The translations under genes were made by a program, and so were the position numbers. From assembly GCF_030766935.1 (NCBI RefSeq), contig NZ_JASERL010000005.1:124001-188000 (forward strand): DNA of 64,000 bases. Direction: 5' to 3'. The notes below the pieces were generated by a model. It was given only the letters and a program-made list of their open reading frames with translations, searched no databases and was not told the origin of the DNA. Source of the DNA: Streptomyces sp. KL109B. GTDB lineage: Bacteria; Actinomycetota; Actinomycetes; Streptomycetales; Streptomycetaceae. Position 1 is the first letter of the stretch. The number at the start of each line of letters is the position of its first letter. Below, piece by piece: positions 53,143-61,696 of the stretch.

Positions 53143-53859
53143 ATGAGCGACGCGAACCACCCCTCGTACCAGTTCGGCGACACCGCGGTCGTCTTCGACC
53201 TCGACGGCACCCTCGTCGACAGCGAGCCGAACTACTTCAAGGCCTCCCTCGGCACCCTCGCCCGGCAGGGCGTCACCGACTTCACGTGGGCCGACCACGA
53301 GACGTACGTCGGCATCTCCACGCTGGAGACCATCGGCATCTGGAAGCGGAAGTACGGCATCGACGCACCGGACGACGAGCTCCTTGAGGAGATGAACGCC
53401 CGCTATCTGGAGCTCGCGCGCGCCGAGACCCATGTCTTCCCGCAGATGCGGCTGTTCGTCGAGCGGCTGCACGCGGCCGGCGTCCCGATGATCGTCGCCT
53501 CGGGCTCGTCCCCTGAGGCCATCGACGCGATCCTCACCGGTACGGGCCTCGGGGCGCAGCTCCCGCTGTACGTCTCGGCGGACGAGGTGGAGCGCGGAAA
53601 GCCCGCGCCGGACGTGTTCCTGGAGGCGGCGCGCCGGCTCGGCGCGAAGGCCGGGCACTGTGTGGTCCTGGAGGACGCGGCGCCGGGCGCCGCCGCCGCG
53701 CACGCGGCCGGCATGCGCTGCATCGCGCTGCCGTATGTCGCGGCGCAGGCGGACGACCCGGCGTTCACCACGGCGGACCTGCTGTTCAAGGGCGGTCAGG
53801 AGGAGTTCACGGCGCGGGCCGCGTGCGAGTGGCTCGAACGCTCAGCTCCGTCTTCCTGA
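53143..53859 (+). CDS. HAD-superfamily phosphatase (beta-phosphoglucomutase-like)
   Basis: A 238-residue HAD hydrolase. Motif I is VVFDLDGTLVDSEPN (nucleophile DxD), motif II lies around MIVASGSSPEAID, and motifs III/IV are KPAPDVFLEAARRLG and VVLEDAAPGAAAAHAAGM. The cap insertion and E-P-N after motif I resemble GPH/beta-PGM-type enzymes. The substrate is unknown. ATG 53143 is the conservative start; ATG 53107, inside the Lrp stop region, would add 12 residues. Its 3' end overlaps the convergent acyl-CoA synthetase gene by 53 nt. Confidence 0.88.
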   Translation: MSDANHPSYQFGDTAVVFDLDGTLVDSEPNYFKASLGTLARQGVTDFTWADHETYVGISTLETIGIWKRKYGIDAPDDELLEEMNARYLELARAETHVFPQMRLFVERLHAAGVPMIVASGSSPEAIDAILTGTGLGAQLPLYVSADEVERGKPAPDVFLEAARRLGAKAGHCVVLEDAAPGAAAAHAAGMRCIALPYVAAQADDPAFTTADLLFKGGQEEFTARAACEWLERSAPSS

Positions 53860-55489
53860 TCTTCCCGGTGGGGGTGAGCGGCAGCTCGTCGAGGATCTCG
53901 ACGACGTTCGGCACCTTGTACGTCGCCATGTTCTGGGCCGCCCACTCCTTGAGGCCGTCCCCGGTGAGGGTGGCTCCGGGGACGGTGCGCGCGAAGGCGT
54001 AGGGCCGCTGCCCGGCCTCCGGGTCCTCGACCGCGACGACCGCGGCGGCGAGCACGTCGGGGTGCTGGGCGAGCAGTGTCTCGACCTCCGTCGGGAAGAC
54101 ACTCATCCCCTTCACCTTGATCATGTCCTTGTCGCGGCCCAGGTAGTGCAGACACCCCTCCTCGTCGAGGGCGCCGATGTCACCGGTGTGCAGCCAGCCG
54201 TCGCGCAGCGCGCTCGCGGTGGCATCGGGCGCCCGCCAGTACCGGGTGAGCACGGACGGCCCGCGCACCACGATCTCTCCGCGCTCCCCCAGCGGCAGCG
54301 GCTCCCCGGTCGCGAAGTCGACGACCATGAAGTCCGTTCCCGGCACGGGCAGTCCGCAGAACACCGGGTCGCTCAGCAGGTCCCGGTCGCCGTCCTGGAA
54401 GCCGAGTGTGTTGGTGTCACTGGTGTGTGTCTCGGTCATCCCGTACGAGGCCTCGCGCAGCACACTGTGCTCGCCGACGGCCGCCTTCCAGCGGGCGCGC
54501 AGGGAGGGCGTGAGCTTGCGGACGAAGGAGACGGTGAGCGGGGACGACAGGCTGGTCAGGTCGTGGCGGGCGAAGTCGGGGTGGTCGAGGAGTTCGAGGT
54601 AGTTCTCGACGGTGCCCGCCATGGTGGTCGCGCCGTGTGTCTCGATGGCGTCGAGCACCTCGGCCGCGTTCCAGCGGGTGAGCAGGACGCTGGTGCCGCC
54701 GGAGACGAGCGGGGCGAGGATGCCGAGGTTCTCCCCCGCTATCCAGAAGATCGGCAGGTAGCAGACCGATACGATGCCGCGCGCCCGCTCCTCGTCCGTG
54801 GGCATCCGGCCGTTGTCGATGGCGGTGGCCGTGTAGACCATGTGCCGCTGGGTGTGCTCGCAGCCCTTGGGCAGTCCGGTGGTGCCGCCCGTGTAGTTGA
54901 GGGCGGCGAGCGCGTCGAGGTCGTCGGCAATGGGCTCGTGGCGGGCGTGGGCGACGGCCCGCGGCCAGTCCGCGTCGGCGAGGACGGTGCGTACGGGGGT
55001 GTCTTCGCGCACCTCGTCGAGGGCGCGGCGCAGGGTGTCCTGGGTGACGACCAACTCCGGCCCGGCGTCGGTGAGTTCGTGCCGAAGTTCTGCCGCGCGG
55101 AACATCGGGTTCACCGGTACGTGTACGGCTCCGATGCGCAGCACGGCGAGGAGGGCGACGACGAAGCGGGCGCCGTTGGGGAGGAACACACCGACGCGGT
55201 CGCCGGGCCGCACCCCGTTCTCCACCATCCATCCCGCCAACCGGGCGCTCTGGTCGTCGAGTTGGTGGTAGCTGAGCGTCTCCGCCGCCGTGACGATCGC
55301 GGGCCGGTCCGGGGTGCGGGCGGCCTGCCGGGCGATGTGGCCTGGCAGTGTCGACTCACCGGCCTCGTGGCGGGTTTCGGACGGCTGGCGGCCCGACCTG
55401 GACTTGGCCTGACGGGCGCGCAGGTCGTGCAGATGGGCCTCGACGGCTGTACTGACTGTGCTGGCTGTACTGGCTGTGCTGGTGGACAA
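53807..55489 (-). CDS. Class I adenylate-forming acyl-CoA synthetase
   Basis: A 560-residue AMP-dependent ligase. The P-loop is NYTGGTTGLPKG, the A5 region SYGMTETH, the A7 motif WLHTGDIG and the A10 lysine TPTGKIRKTEL. It activates a carboxylic acid to acyl-AMP and then acyl-CoA. The start is TTG 55489 behind AGGGAG. It is downstream of the TetR gene and divergent from the single-chain carboxylase, so it may supply that enzyme's acyl-CoA. The N-terminus (STSTASTASTVSTA) comes from a short tandem repeat. Substrate chain length cannot be read. Confidence 0.88.
   Translation of the reverse strand: MSTSTASTASTVSTAVEAHLHDLRARQAKSRSGRQPSETRHEAGESTLPGHIARQAARTPDRPAIVTAAETLSYHQLDDQSARLAGWMVENGVRPGDRVGVFLPNGARFVVALLAVLRIGAVHVPVNPMFRAAELRHELTDAGPELVVTQDTLRRALDEVREDTPVRTVLADADWPRAVAHARHEPIADDLDALAALNYTGGTTGLPKGCEHTQRHMVYTATAIDNGRMPTDEERARGIVSVCYLPIFWIAGENLGILAPLVSGGTSVLLTRWNAAEVLDAIETHGATTMAGTVENYLELLDHPDFARHDLTSLSSPLTVSFVRKLTPSLRARWKAAVGEHSVLREASYGMTETHTSDTNTLGFQDGDRDLLSDPVFCGLPVPGTDFMVVDFATGEPLPLGERGEIVVRGPSVLTRYWRAPDATASALRDGWLHTGDIGALDEEGCLHYLGRDKDMIKVKGMSVFPTEVETLLAQHPDVLAAAVVAVEDPEAGQRPYAFARTVPGATLTGDGLKEWAAQNMATYKVPNVVEILDELPLTPTGKIRKTELSVRATRTRPAP
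55446..55484. repeat. 18-bp tandem repeat at acyl-CoA synthetase start
   Basis: CTGTACTGACTGTGCTGG is followed by CTGTACTGGCTGTGCTGG. On the minus strand this encodes the Ser/Thr/Ala repeat directly after the TTG start codon. Confidence 0.85.
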
Positions 55490-55500
55490 CGTGCGGCTCC

Positions 55501-56196
55501 CTACTGCTGAGGTGCTGCTCCAATACCGGTGCCGGTGCCGGTCCCGATACCGGTGCCGATACCGGTGCCGGTCCCGATTCCGAGGAGGTGCAGGTACATG
55601 GCGGTCACGTCGTCGACCGCCCGCTCGTACGCCGCCGGGTCCTCGGCCACGAGCCGCGCGAACTCGACGCTCATGCCGCCGACGGCCCGGGACAGGGTGA
55701 GCGGGTCGACGACCGGGCGCGCCCTGCCCTCGGCCGCGACCCGGCGTACGTAGCGGCCGGCGCGGCGGACCGGACGCTCGCGGATCTCCTCCCACAGGGC
55801 GCGCACCTCGGCGTCGCCCCGCGCCTGCTGTTCGAGGAGGACGAGCAGCGGGAGGTGGCGTGCGTACGCGGAGATGAACGCGGCCGTGGAGGCGCGCGCC
55901 ACCGCCGCCACGTCGTCCGTGTCCACACCGGGCACGTCCTGTGCGGCGAGGAACGCGTCCCGTACCCGCCCCGCGAGCACCCGGAACACCTCTTCCTTCG
56001 ACGCGAAGTAGACGTAGAACCCGGCGCGTGACACCTCGGCCCGCGCGGTGATGTCCGCGATGGTCGTCGGCCCGTAGCCGAGCCGCCCGAAGACGTGTTC
56101 CGCCGCGTCGAGCAGCCGTCCGCGCGCCGGGGCGTCGGTGCGGTCGCGTGCGGTGCGGACGGACCATTGCTGCTGGGTCTGCTGACTGCGTGCCAC
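55501..56196 (-). CDS. TetR-family regulator with Gly-Thr repeat tail
   Basis: A 231-residue TetR regulator. The HTH is RLLDAAEHVFGRLGYGPTTIADITARAEVSRAGFYVYFASKEEVF (about residues 27-70, split here by the motif TTIADITARAEVS). The C-terminal ~25 residues are a repeat of GIGTGTG units ending in GAAPQQ. GTG 56196 starts the protein. It is divergent from the carboxylase gene, with a 24-bp palindrome in the gap, so it likely controls both the acyl-CoA synthetase and the carboxylase in response to an acyl-CoA. Confidence 0.9.
   Translation of the reverse strand: MARSQQTQQQWSVRTARDRTDAPARGRLLDAAEHVFGRLGYGPTTIADITARAEVSRAGFYVYFASKEEVFRVLAGRVRDAFLAAQDVPGVDTDDVAAVARASTAAFISAYARHLPLLVLLEQQARGDAEVRALWEEIRERPVRRAGRYVRRVAAEGRARPVVDPLTLSRAVGGMSVEFARLVAEDPAAYERAVDDVTAMYLHLLGIGTGTGIGTGIGTGTGTGIGAAPQQ
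55523..55579. repeat. 6-bp tandem repeat encoding TetR tail
   Basis: About nine 6-bp units of ACCGGT/GCCGGT/CCCGAT type (for example CCGGTGCCGGTGCCGGTCCC) encode the GIGTGT tail on the minus strand. Both unit length and reading frame are multiples of 3, so slippage changes tail length without frameshift. Confidence 0.9.
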
Positions 56197-56207
56197 AGCG
56201 CCAGAGT

Positions 56208-56231
56208 ATTGACGTTGACGTCAGTGTCAAT
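56208..56231. promoter_or_regulatory. TetR operator (24-bp palindrome)
   Basis: ATTGAC (56208-56213) and GTCAAT (56226-56231) are symmetric around a central GACGTC (56217-56222). It lies 11 nt upstream of the tetR start and 52 nt upstream of the chosen carboxylase start. This GAC/GTC symmetry is common for acyl-CoA-responsive TetR repressors. Confidence 0.8.
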
Positions 56232-56283
56232 GAGCATGACGGAATCCGAGCCTGGAACCGAATCCGACTTCCCGGAGGGGCAC

Positions 56284-59200
56284 ATGGGGTCTGCCGCCGT
56301 ACTCGTCGCCAACCGTGGGGAGATCGCCGTACGGGTGTTGCGCGCCGCCGCCGAACTCGGCCTTCGTGCCGTGGCCGTGCACGAGCCGGGCGACGAGGCG
56401 CATCTGCCGTGGGCCGACGAGTCCGTGCCGTTGGCGGCGGGTGGGTACCTCGACGCGGAGGCGTTGGTGGCCGCCGCGCGCCGGAGCGGCTGTACGTATC
56501 TCCACCCCGGTTACGGCTTCCTCAGCGAGTCCGCCGTGCTGGCGGGGCGGTGCGCGGAGGCGGGGGTCACGTTCGTGGGTCCGGCGCCGGAGGTGCTCGA
56601 CCTGTTCGGGGACAAGGCACGCGCGCGTGCGCTCGCCGTGGCGGCCGGGGTGCCGGTGCTGCCGGGGACGGCGGGTGACACCACGCTGGAGGAGGCGCGG
56701 GCGTTCCTCGCGGAAGGGGCCGAAGGGGTCGAAGAGCCGGTGATGGTGAAGGCCGTGGGCGGGGGCGGCGGGCGCGGGATGCGGGTCGTACGGGACGCGG
56801 CGGAGCTCGACGAGGCGTGGGAGCGGTGTCGCTCGGAGGCGCAACAGACCTTCGGGCGCGGCGAGTTGTACGTGGAGCGGCTGTGGGAGGGCGCGCGCCA
56901 CATCGAGGTGCAGGTGGTCGGTGACGGTGACTCGGTGAGCCATCTGTGGGAGCGGGACTGCAGTGCGCAGCGCCGCCACCAGAAGCTCGTGGAGATCGCT
57001 CCGGCGCCCGGCCTCGACGCGGCCCTGCGCGGCCGTCTCGTCGACGCCGCCCTGCGGCTGGCCCGCGACACGCGCTACGCGGGGGTCGGCACGGTCGAAT
57101 TCCTGGTGCGGGGCGAGGAGTTCGTGTTCATGGAGGCCAATCCGCGCCTTCAGGTGGAGCACACCGTGACGGAGGAGGTGACGGGTGTCGACCTCGTCGC
57201 GGCGCAGCTGCGGATCGCGGCGGGTGACACCCTCGCCGATCTGGGGCTCGCCGGGGAGCCGCCGGCGCCGCGCGGGTTCGCCGTGCAGCTGCGGGTGAAC
57301 GCGGAGGTCACGGCGCCGGACGGGACGGTGCGGCCGTCGGCGGGGCGGATCACGCGACTCGATGTGCCGACGGGACCAGGGGTGCGCGTGGACACCGCCG
57401 TCCGCACGGGTACGGAGCTGGGCACGCGGTACGACTCGCTGCTCGCCAAGGTGGTCGCGCACGCGGCGGCCGGGGACTTCGCGGTGGCGTGCGCGCGGGC
57501 GAGGCGGGCGCTCGACGAGTTCGTGGTGGAGGGCCCCGCGACGGGAATTCCCTTGCTGAGCCGCCTGATTGGCCACCCCGGCTTCACGGCGGGCGGCTTC
57601 GACACCGGGTTCGTGGAGCGGCATCTCGCGGAGCTTGCGCCACCCGCCGCCGCGCCGGAGGGTGGCTCCAAGGAACCAGGTACGGTGACGGCGCCCATGG
57701 CGGGGACGGTCGTGTCGGTGGACGCCGAGCCCGGTCGGCTCGTCGCCGCCGGTGCCACGTTGCTGGTCCTGGAAGCCATGAAGATGGAGCACGTGGTGCG
57801 CGCCGAGGAGGCGGGTGTCGTGCGTTCCGTACGGGCCGGTGTCGGTGAAACCGTCGCGGAGGGCGCCGAGTTGGTGCTCCTCGACGTGACGGAGGGCGGC
57901 GCCGAGCTCGCGGGCACGGAAGCCGAGGTCGATCTCGACGCGATCCGTCCCGACCTCGCCGAGTCCGTCGCCCGGCACGCCTTCGGCCTCGACGAGAACC
58001 GCCCCGAGGCCGTCGCCAAGCGGCACGCGACCGGCCTGCGTACGGCCCGCGAGAACATCGCGGAGCTGTGCGACCCGGGCACCTTCGAGGAGTTCGGGGC
58101 GCTCGCCATCGCCGCGCAGCGGCAGCGGCGGACCACCGACGAGCTGATCCGCGCGACGCCCGCCGACGGCATGGTCACCGGCACGGGGCGCGTCGGCGGG
58201 ACACCGGCCGTCGTCATGTCCTACGACTACACGGTCCTCGCGGGGACGCAGGGCCACAACAACCACCGCAAGACGGACCGCATGCTGCAACTCGCCGAGC
58301 GGCGCGGGCTGCCCGTCGTGCTGTTCGCGGAGGGCGGTGGCGGGCGGCCCGGTGACACCGACACATCGTCCATCGCGGGCCTCGATGTCATGACGTTCCA
58401 TCAGATGGCGCGGCTGAGCGGGCGTGTGCCGCTGGTGGGTGTCGCCTCGGGGCGCTGCTTCGCGGGGAACGCGGCGCTGCTCGGCTGCTGCGACGTGGTG
58501 ATCGCGACGCCGGAGGCGAACATCGGGATGGGCGGCCCGGCGATGATCGAGGGCGGCGGCCTCGGGGTGTACCGGCCGGAGGAGGTCGGCCCGCTGTCGG
58601 TGCAGGTGCCGAACGGAGTGGTGGACCTGCCGGTCGCCGACGAGGCGGAGGCGGTGCGGGCGGCGCGCGCCTACCTCTCGTACTTCCAGGGCCCACACGG
58701 GAGTTGGGAGGCGCCGGACCAGCGGCTGCTGCGGCACGCGGTGCCGGAGAACCGGCGGCGCGCGTACGACATCCATACGGCGATCGAGGGCCTCGCGGAC
58801 GTCGGCTCGGTGCTTGAGCTGCGGCGCGGGTTCGGCGTCGGGGTGATCACGGCGCTGGTCCGGATCGAGGGGCGGCCGATGGGGCTCGTCGCCAACAACC
58901 CCGGGCACCTGGGTGGCGCCGTCGACCGGGACGCCGCCGACAAGGCCGCGCGGTTCCTGCGCAAGTGCGAGGCGTTCGGCCTCCCCGTCGTCTCGCTGTG
59001 CGACACCCCGGGGTTCATGGTGGGCCCGGACGCCGAACGCACCGCCACGGTCAAGCAGTTCGCCGAGCTGTTCATCGCGGGCGCGCAGCTGACCGTGCCG
59101 TTGGTGTGTGTCGTGCTGCGCAAGGCGTACGGGCTCGGGGCGATGGCCATGATGGGCGGTTCGACGCGGGCGCCGCTGGGGACGGCGGCGTGGCCGAGCG

Positions 59201-59463
59201 GCGAGTTCGGCGGGATGGGGCTTGAGGGCGCGGTGCGACTCGGCTACCGGCGGGAGCTGGCGGCGATCGCCGATCCGGCGGAGCGGGAGCGGGCCTTCGA
59301 GGCGCGGGTCGCGGAGCTGTACGAGCACGGGAAGGCGTTGAACGCGGCAGCGGCGTTGGAGATCGACGCGGTCATCGACCCGGCGGAGTCCCGGAGTTGG
59401 ATCGTTTCGGCGCTCGACGGGCCGGGCTCGACGGCGTCCGTGGCGTACGCACCCGCGCATTGA
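56284..59463 (+). CDS. Single-chain multidomain acyl-CoA carboxylase (BC-BCCP-CT)
   Basis: A 1059-residue biotin-dependent carboxylase in one chain. The biotin carboxylase part (about residues 1-450) has VLVANRGEIAVRVL and the ATP-grasp MVKAVGGGGGRGM. BCCP carries LEAMKMEH with biotinyl Lys500. The carboxyltransferase part has AEGGGGRPGDTD, VVIATPEANIGMGGPAMI and DTPGFMVGPDAE. This is the architecture of the long-chain acyl-CoA carboxylase described from mycobacteria, which uses several acyl-CoA lengths. ATG 56284 is chosen because GGAGGGG precedes it; ATG 56230 would start inside the operator. It is paired with a divergent acyl-CoA synthetase and TetR. Confidence 0.9.
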   Translation: MGSAAVLVANRGEIAVRVLRAAAELGLRAVAVHEPGDEAHLPWADESVPLAAGGYLDAEALVAAARRSGCTYLHPGYGFLSESAVLAGRCAEAGVTFVGPAPEVLDLFGDKARARALAVAAGVPVLPGTAGDTTLEEARAFLAEGAEGVEEPVMVKAVGGGGGRGMRVVRDAAELDEAWERCRSEAQQTFGRGELYVERLWEGARHIEVQVVGDGDSVSHLWERDCSAQRRHQKLVEIAPAPGLDAALRGRLVDAALRLARDTRYAGVGTVEFLVRGEEFVFMEANPRLQVEHTVTEEVTGVDLVAAQLRIAAGDTLADLGLAGEPPAPRGFAVQLRVNAEVTAPDGTVRPSAGRITRLDVPTGPGVRVDTAVRTGTELGTRYDSLLAKVVAHAAAGDFAVACARARRALDEFVVEGPATGIPLLSRLIGHPGFTAGGFDTGFVERHLAELAPPAAAPEGGSKEPGTVTAPMAGTVVSVDAEPGRLVAAGATLLVLEAMKMEHVVRAEEAGVVRSVRAGVGETVAEGAELVLLDVTEGGAELAGTEAEVDLDAIRPDLAESVARHAFGLDENRPEAVAKRHATGLRTARENIAELCDPGTFEEFGALAIAAQRQRRTTDELIRATPADGMVTGTGRVGGTPAVVMSYDYTVLAGTQGHNNHRKTDRMLQLAERRGLPVVLFAEGGGGRPGDTDTSSIAGLDVMTFHQMARLSGRVPLVGVASGRCFAGNAALLGCCDVVIATPEANIGMGGPAMIEGGGLGVYRPEEVGPLSVQVPNGVVDLPVADEAEAVRAARAYLSYFQGPHGSWEAPDQRLLRHAVPENRRRAYDIHTAIEGLADVGSVLELRRGFGVGVITALVRIEGRPMGLVANNPGHLGGAVDRDAADKAARFLRKCEAFGLPVVSLCDTPGFMVGPDAERTATVKQFAELFIAGAQLTVPLVCVVLRKAYGLGAMAMMGGSTRAPLGTAAWPSGEFGGMGLEGAVRLGYRRELAAIADPAERERAFEARVAELYEHGKALNAAAALEIDAVIDPAESRSWIVSALDGPGSTASVAYAPAH

Positions 59464-59492
59464 TGCGCTCCGCGACGGGTACTCGGACGATC

Positions 59493-60476
59493 ATGCGTAT
59501 TAGTGTGGTGGATGTCGGTTCGAACACGGTGCGGCTCGCGATCGCGGACGCGCGCGACGGGGCGCCGCTGCCGGTGCACACGGCCAAGCGGCGGTTACGG
59601 CTCGCGGAGTTGGTCGACCGCGACCGCAGACTGGGGCCGCCCGCCGTGGAGCGGTTGGTCGAGGCGGTGCGGGCGGCCGTCGCGGAGGCCGAACGCTGGG
59701 GCAGCGACGAACCGTTCGCGTTCGCCACGGCCATCGTCCGGGACGCGCCGAACCGGGACGAGGTGCTCGACGCCGTCGAGGCGGGTACCGGGGTGCGGTT
59801 GCGGGTGCTGCCGGGTGAGGTGGAGGCCGAGCTGACGTTTCTCGCGGCGCGGCGCTGGATGGGGTGGCGGGCCGGGCCGCTCGGCGTCCTCGACATCGGG
59901 GGCGGCTCGCTCGAAGTGGCCTTCGGGCGGGGCCGGTTGCCGGAGTTCGCGATTTCGCTGCCGCTCGGGGCGGGGCGGCTCACGCGGGAGCATCTGCCGG
60001 GGGACGGGGTGCCGCCGTCGGAGAAGGAGCTGAAGGCGTTGCGGCGGCATGTGCGGCATCAGTTGCGGGATGTCGCGGCGCGGATCCGTTGGGAGGGGCC
60101 GCTGACGGCTGCCGCCACGTCTCGTACGTTCACGCAGTTGGCGCGGTTGTGCGGGGCGGCGCCGGGGCGGCACGGGCCGTTCGTTCCTCGGCGGTTGAGC
60201 CGGAAGGCGTTGGGGGTGGCGGTGGCGGAGCTGGCGGTGTTGCCGGCGGAGCGGAGGGCGGAGTTGCCGGGGATTTCGGCGCCGCGCGCCGCGCAGTCCC
60301 TGGCGGGGGCGTTGGTGGGGCATACGGCGATGAAGTTGATGGGGATGCGGGAGCTCACGGTGTGTCCGTGGGCGATCCGCGAGGGCATTCTGCTGCGCCG
60401 CATCGAGGGCGACCCGGGCTGGGCCCCACCGGGGCTCCGTCCCGCACCCCGCTGCTCAATCGCCGCAGGGGCTTGA
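59493..60476 (+). CDS. Ppx/GppA-family exopolyphosphatase-like protein
   Basis: A 327-residue ASKHA-fold phosphatase. The P1 loop is VVDVGSNTVRLAIAD, the P2-type VLDIGGGSLEVAFG, and a catalytic glutamate is expected in the E-A-E-L-T region (VEAELTFLAARRW). It probably hydrolyses polyphosphate or pppGpp. ATG 59493 matches the family start; ATG 59463, overlapping the carboxylase stop as TGATG, would add 10 residues. The last ~15 residues (GLRPAPRCSIAAGA) and the stop codon are encoded by a dispersed repeat copy, so the native C-terminus may have been replaced. Confidence 0.88.
   Translation: MRISVVDVGSNTVRLAIADARDGAPLPVHTAKRRLRLAELVDRDRRLGPPAVERLVEAVRAAVAEAERWGSDEPFAFATAIVRDAPNRDEVLDAVEAGTGVRLRVLPGEVEAELTFLAARRWMGWRAGPLGVLDIGGGSLEVAFGRGRLPEFAISLPLGAGRLTREHLPGDGVPPSEKELKALRRHVRHQLRDVAARIRWEGPLTAAATSRTFTQLARLCGAAPGRHGPFVPRRLSRKALGVAVAELAVLPAERRAELPGISAPRAAQSLAGALVGHTAMKLMGMRELTVCPWAIREGILLRRIEGDPGWAPPGLRPAPRCSIAAGA
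60431..60476 (+). repeat. Dispersed intergenic repeat copy forming the ppx 3' end
   Basis: Begins GGGGCTCCGTCCCGCACCCC and ends AGGGGCTTGA. Its TGA is the stop codon of the Ppx/GppA gene. The same family as 47999-48046. Confidence 0.88.
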
Positions 60477-60513
60477 TGTGTCGACGCAACCCGCCCCGAC
60501 GGCCCCACCGCAC

Positions 60514-60559
60514 GGGGCTCCGCCCCGGCCCCCGCTGCTCAATCGCCGCAGAGGCTTGA
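60514..60559 (+). repeat. Dispersed intergenic repeat copy
   Basis: Begins GGGGCTCCGCCCCGGCCCCC and ends AGAGGCTTGA. Lies 37 nt after the previous copy in the same orientation; the pair may end transcription after ppx. Confidence 0.88.
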
Positions 60560-60571
60560 ACGTGGCCGCCA

Positions 60572-60619
60572 CCGCCTTGGGCAATCTGCCGCCTTGGGCG
60601 GCAGGGTGGGCAAGGCGGC
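60572..60619 (+). repeat. 48-bp dispersed repeat module with internal hairpin (copy B)
   Basis: Matches the reverse complement of 25057-25104 at 47 of 48 positions. The core hairpin is CTGCCGCC-TTG-GGCGGCAG. It lies between ppx and the convergent oxidoreductase, in a 173-nt gap with no gene. Confidence 0.88.
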
Positions 60620-60649
60620 CCCCGGTGCCGGGTGCTCAGGGCGGAGGCG

Positions 60650-61696
60650 TCACCCCGTTTCCCGGACCAGGGCCACGGCTCGGGCCAAGGTGTTCAGGCG
60701 GGCGTGAAGCGTGTCGCCCGCCGGGTACAACCGCACCGTGTCCACCCCGGCGTCCCGCCACACCCTCAACCTCTCCCGCACCATGCCCTCCGTACCAATA
60801 AGCGTCGTCGCGAGCACCATGTCGTCCGTGACCAGCAACGCCGCCCCGTCCCGGTCCCCCGCCTGCCACCGCTCCCGCACCGCCGCCGCGACCTCCGCCC
60901 ACCCCTGCCTGCTGTACGCCCGGTTGTAGAAATTGGTCGTGGCGGAGCCCATCCCACCGAGGCTGAACGCGAGTTCCTTCTTCCGGCTGCCCACGACGGC
61001 GGCCAGCGTCTCCTCGTCCTCGACGAAGTTCACCTCCGCGCCCTGACAGACGTCGAGGTCACCCCTCGTCCGCCCGGCCGCCGCGAGCCCCGCGTCGAGG
61101 TGGTCGAAGTACGCCTCCTTAGCGCCCTCCGGGACGAAGCTCGTACCCAGCCACCCGTCGGCGACCTCCCCGGTCAGCCGCAGCATCTTCGGTGACAACG
61201 TGGCCAGGTAGATGGGGAGTTCATGTTCCGCGCGCATCGAAAGGCGCATGGGTCGGGCGTCCCCACCCGGCAACGGCAGCGTGAACTCCCGGCCCTCGTA
61301 GGCGATCTTCTCGCCCGTCATCGCCATCCGCACGATCTCGACGGTCTCCCGCATCCGCCCCAGCGGCCGCGCGAACGGCACCCCGTGCAGCCCCTCGATC
61401 ACCTGCGGCCCGGACGGCCCGAGCCCCAGCAGGAAGCGGCCTTCGGAGATGTTGGACAGCGTGATCGCCGCGCGGGCGATCGCGGCGGGCGTGCGCGTGG
61501 CGAGCTGGATGATGCCGGAGCCGAGCAGCATCCGCTCCGTGCGCGCCGCCAAGTAGCCGAGCGCGGAAGGCGCTTCGGAGCCCCACGCCTCGGCCACCCA
61601 GCAGATGTCGAGGCCCAGCTTCTCCGCCTCGGTGACGAAGTCGACGGTCTCCCGCCAGTTCCCGCCGGACGCCTCGACGGTGGTGGAGGTGCGCAT
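60650..61696 (-). CDS. LLM-class F420-dependent oxidoreductase
   Basis: A 348-residue luciferase-like (TIM-barrel) protein. Family blocks are VTEAEKLGLDICWVAEAWGSEAPSALGYLAA, LLGSGIIQLATRTPA, RFLLGLGPSGPQVIEGLHGVPF and TVEIVRM. Actinomycete members usually use reduced coenzyme F420 for hydride transfer. ATG 61696 overlaps the SRPBCC stop by 1 nt (TGATG), so the two are coupled. The longer reading frame upstream is antisense/out of family and rejected. The substrate is unknown. Confidence 0.88.
   Translation of the reverse strand: MRTSTTVEASGGNWRETVDFVTEAEKLGLDICWVAEAWGSEAPSALGYLAARTERMLLGSGIIQLATRTPAAIARAAITLSNISEGRFLLGLGPSGPQVIEGLHGVPFARPLGRMRETVEIVRMAMTGEKIAYEGREFTLPLPGGDARPMRLSMRAEHELPIYLATLSPKMLRLTGEVADGWLGTSFVPEGAKEAYFDHLDAGLAAAGRTRGDLDVCQGAEVNFVEDEETLAAVVGSRKKELAFSLGGMGSATTNFYNRAYSRQGWAEVAAAVRERWQAGDRDGAALLVTDDMVLATTLIGTEGMVRERLRVWRDAGVDTVRLYPAGDTLHARLNTLARAVALVRETG

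Noticed and set aside
56227..59460. A 1077-codon open frame on the minus strand
   Set aside because: Antisense shadow of the single-chain carboxylase; Arg/His/Pro-rich with no recognisable motif.
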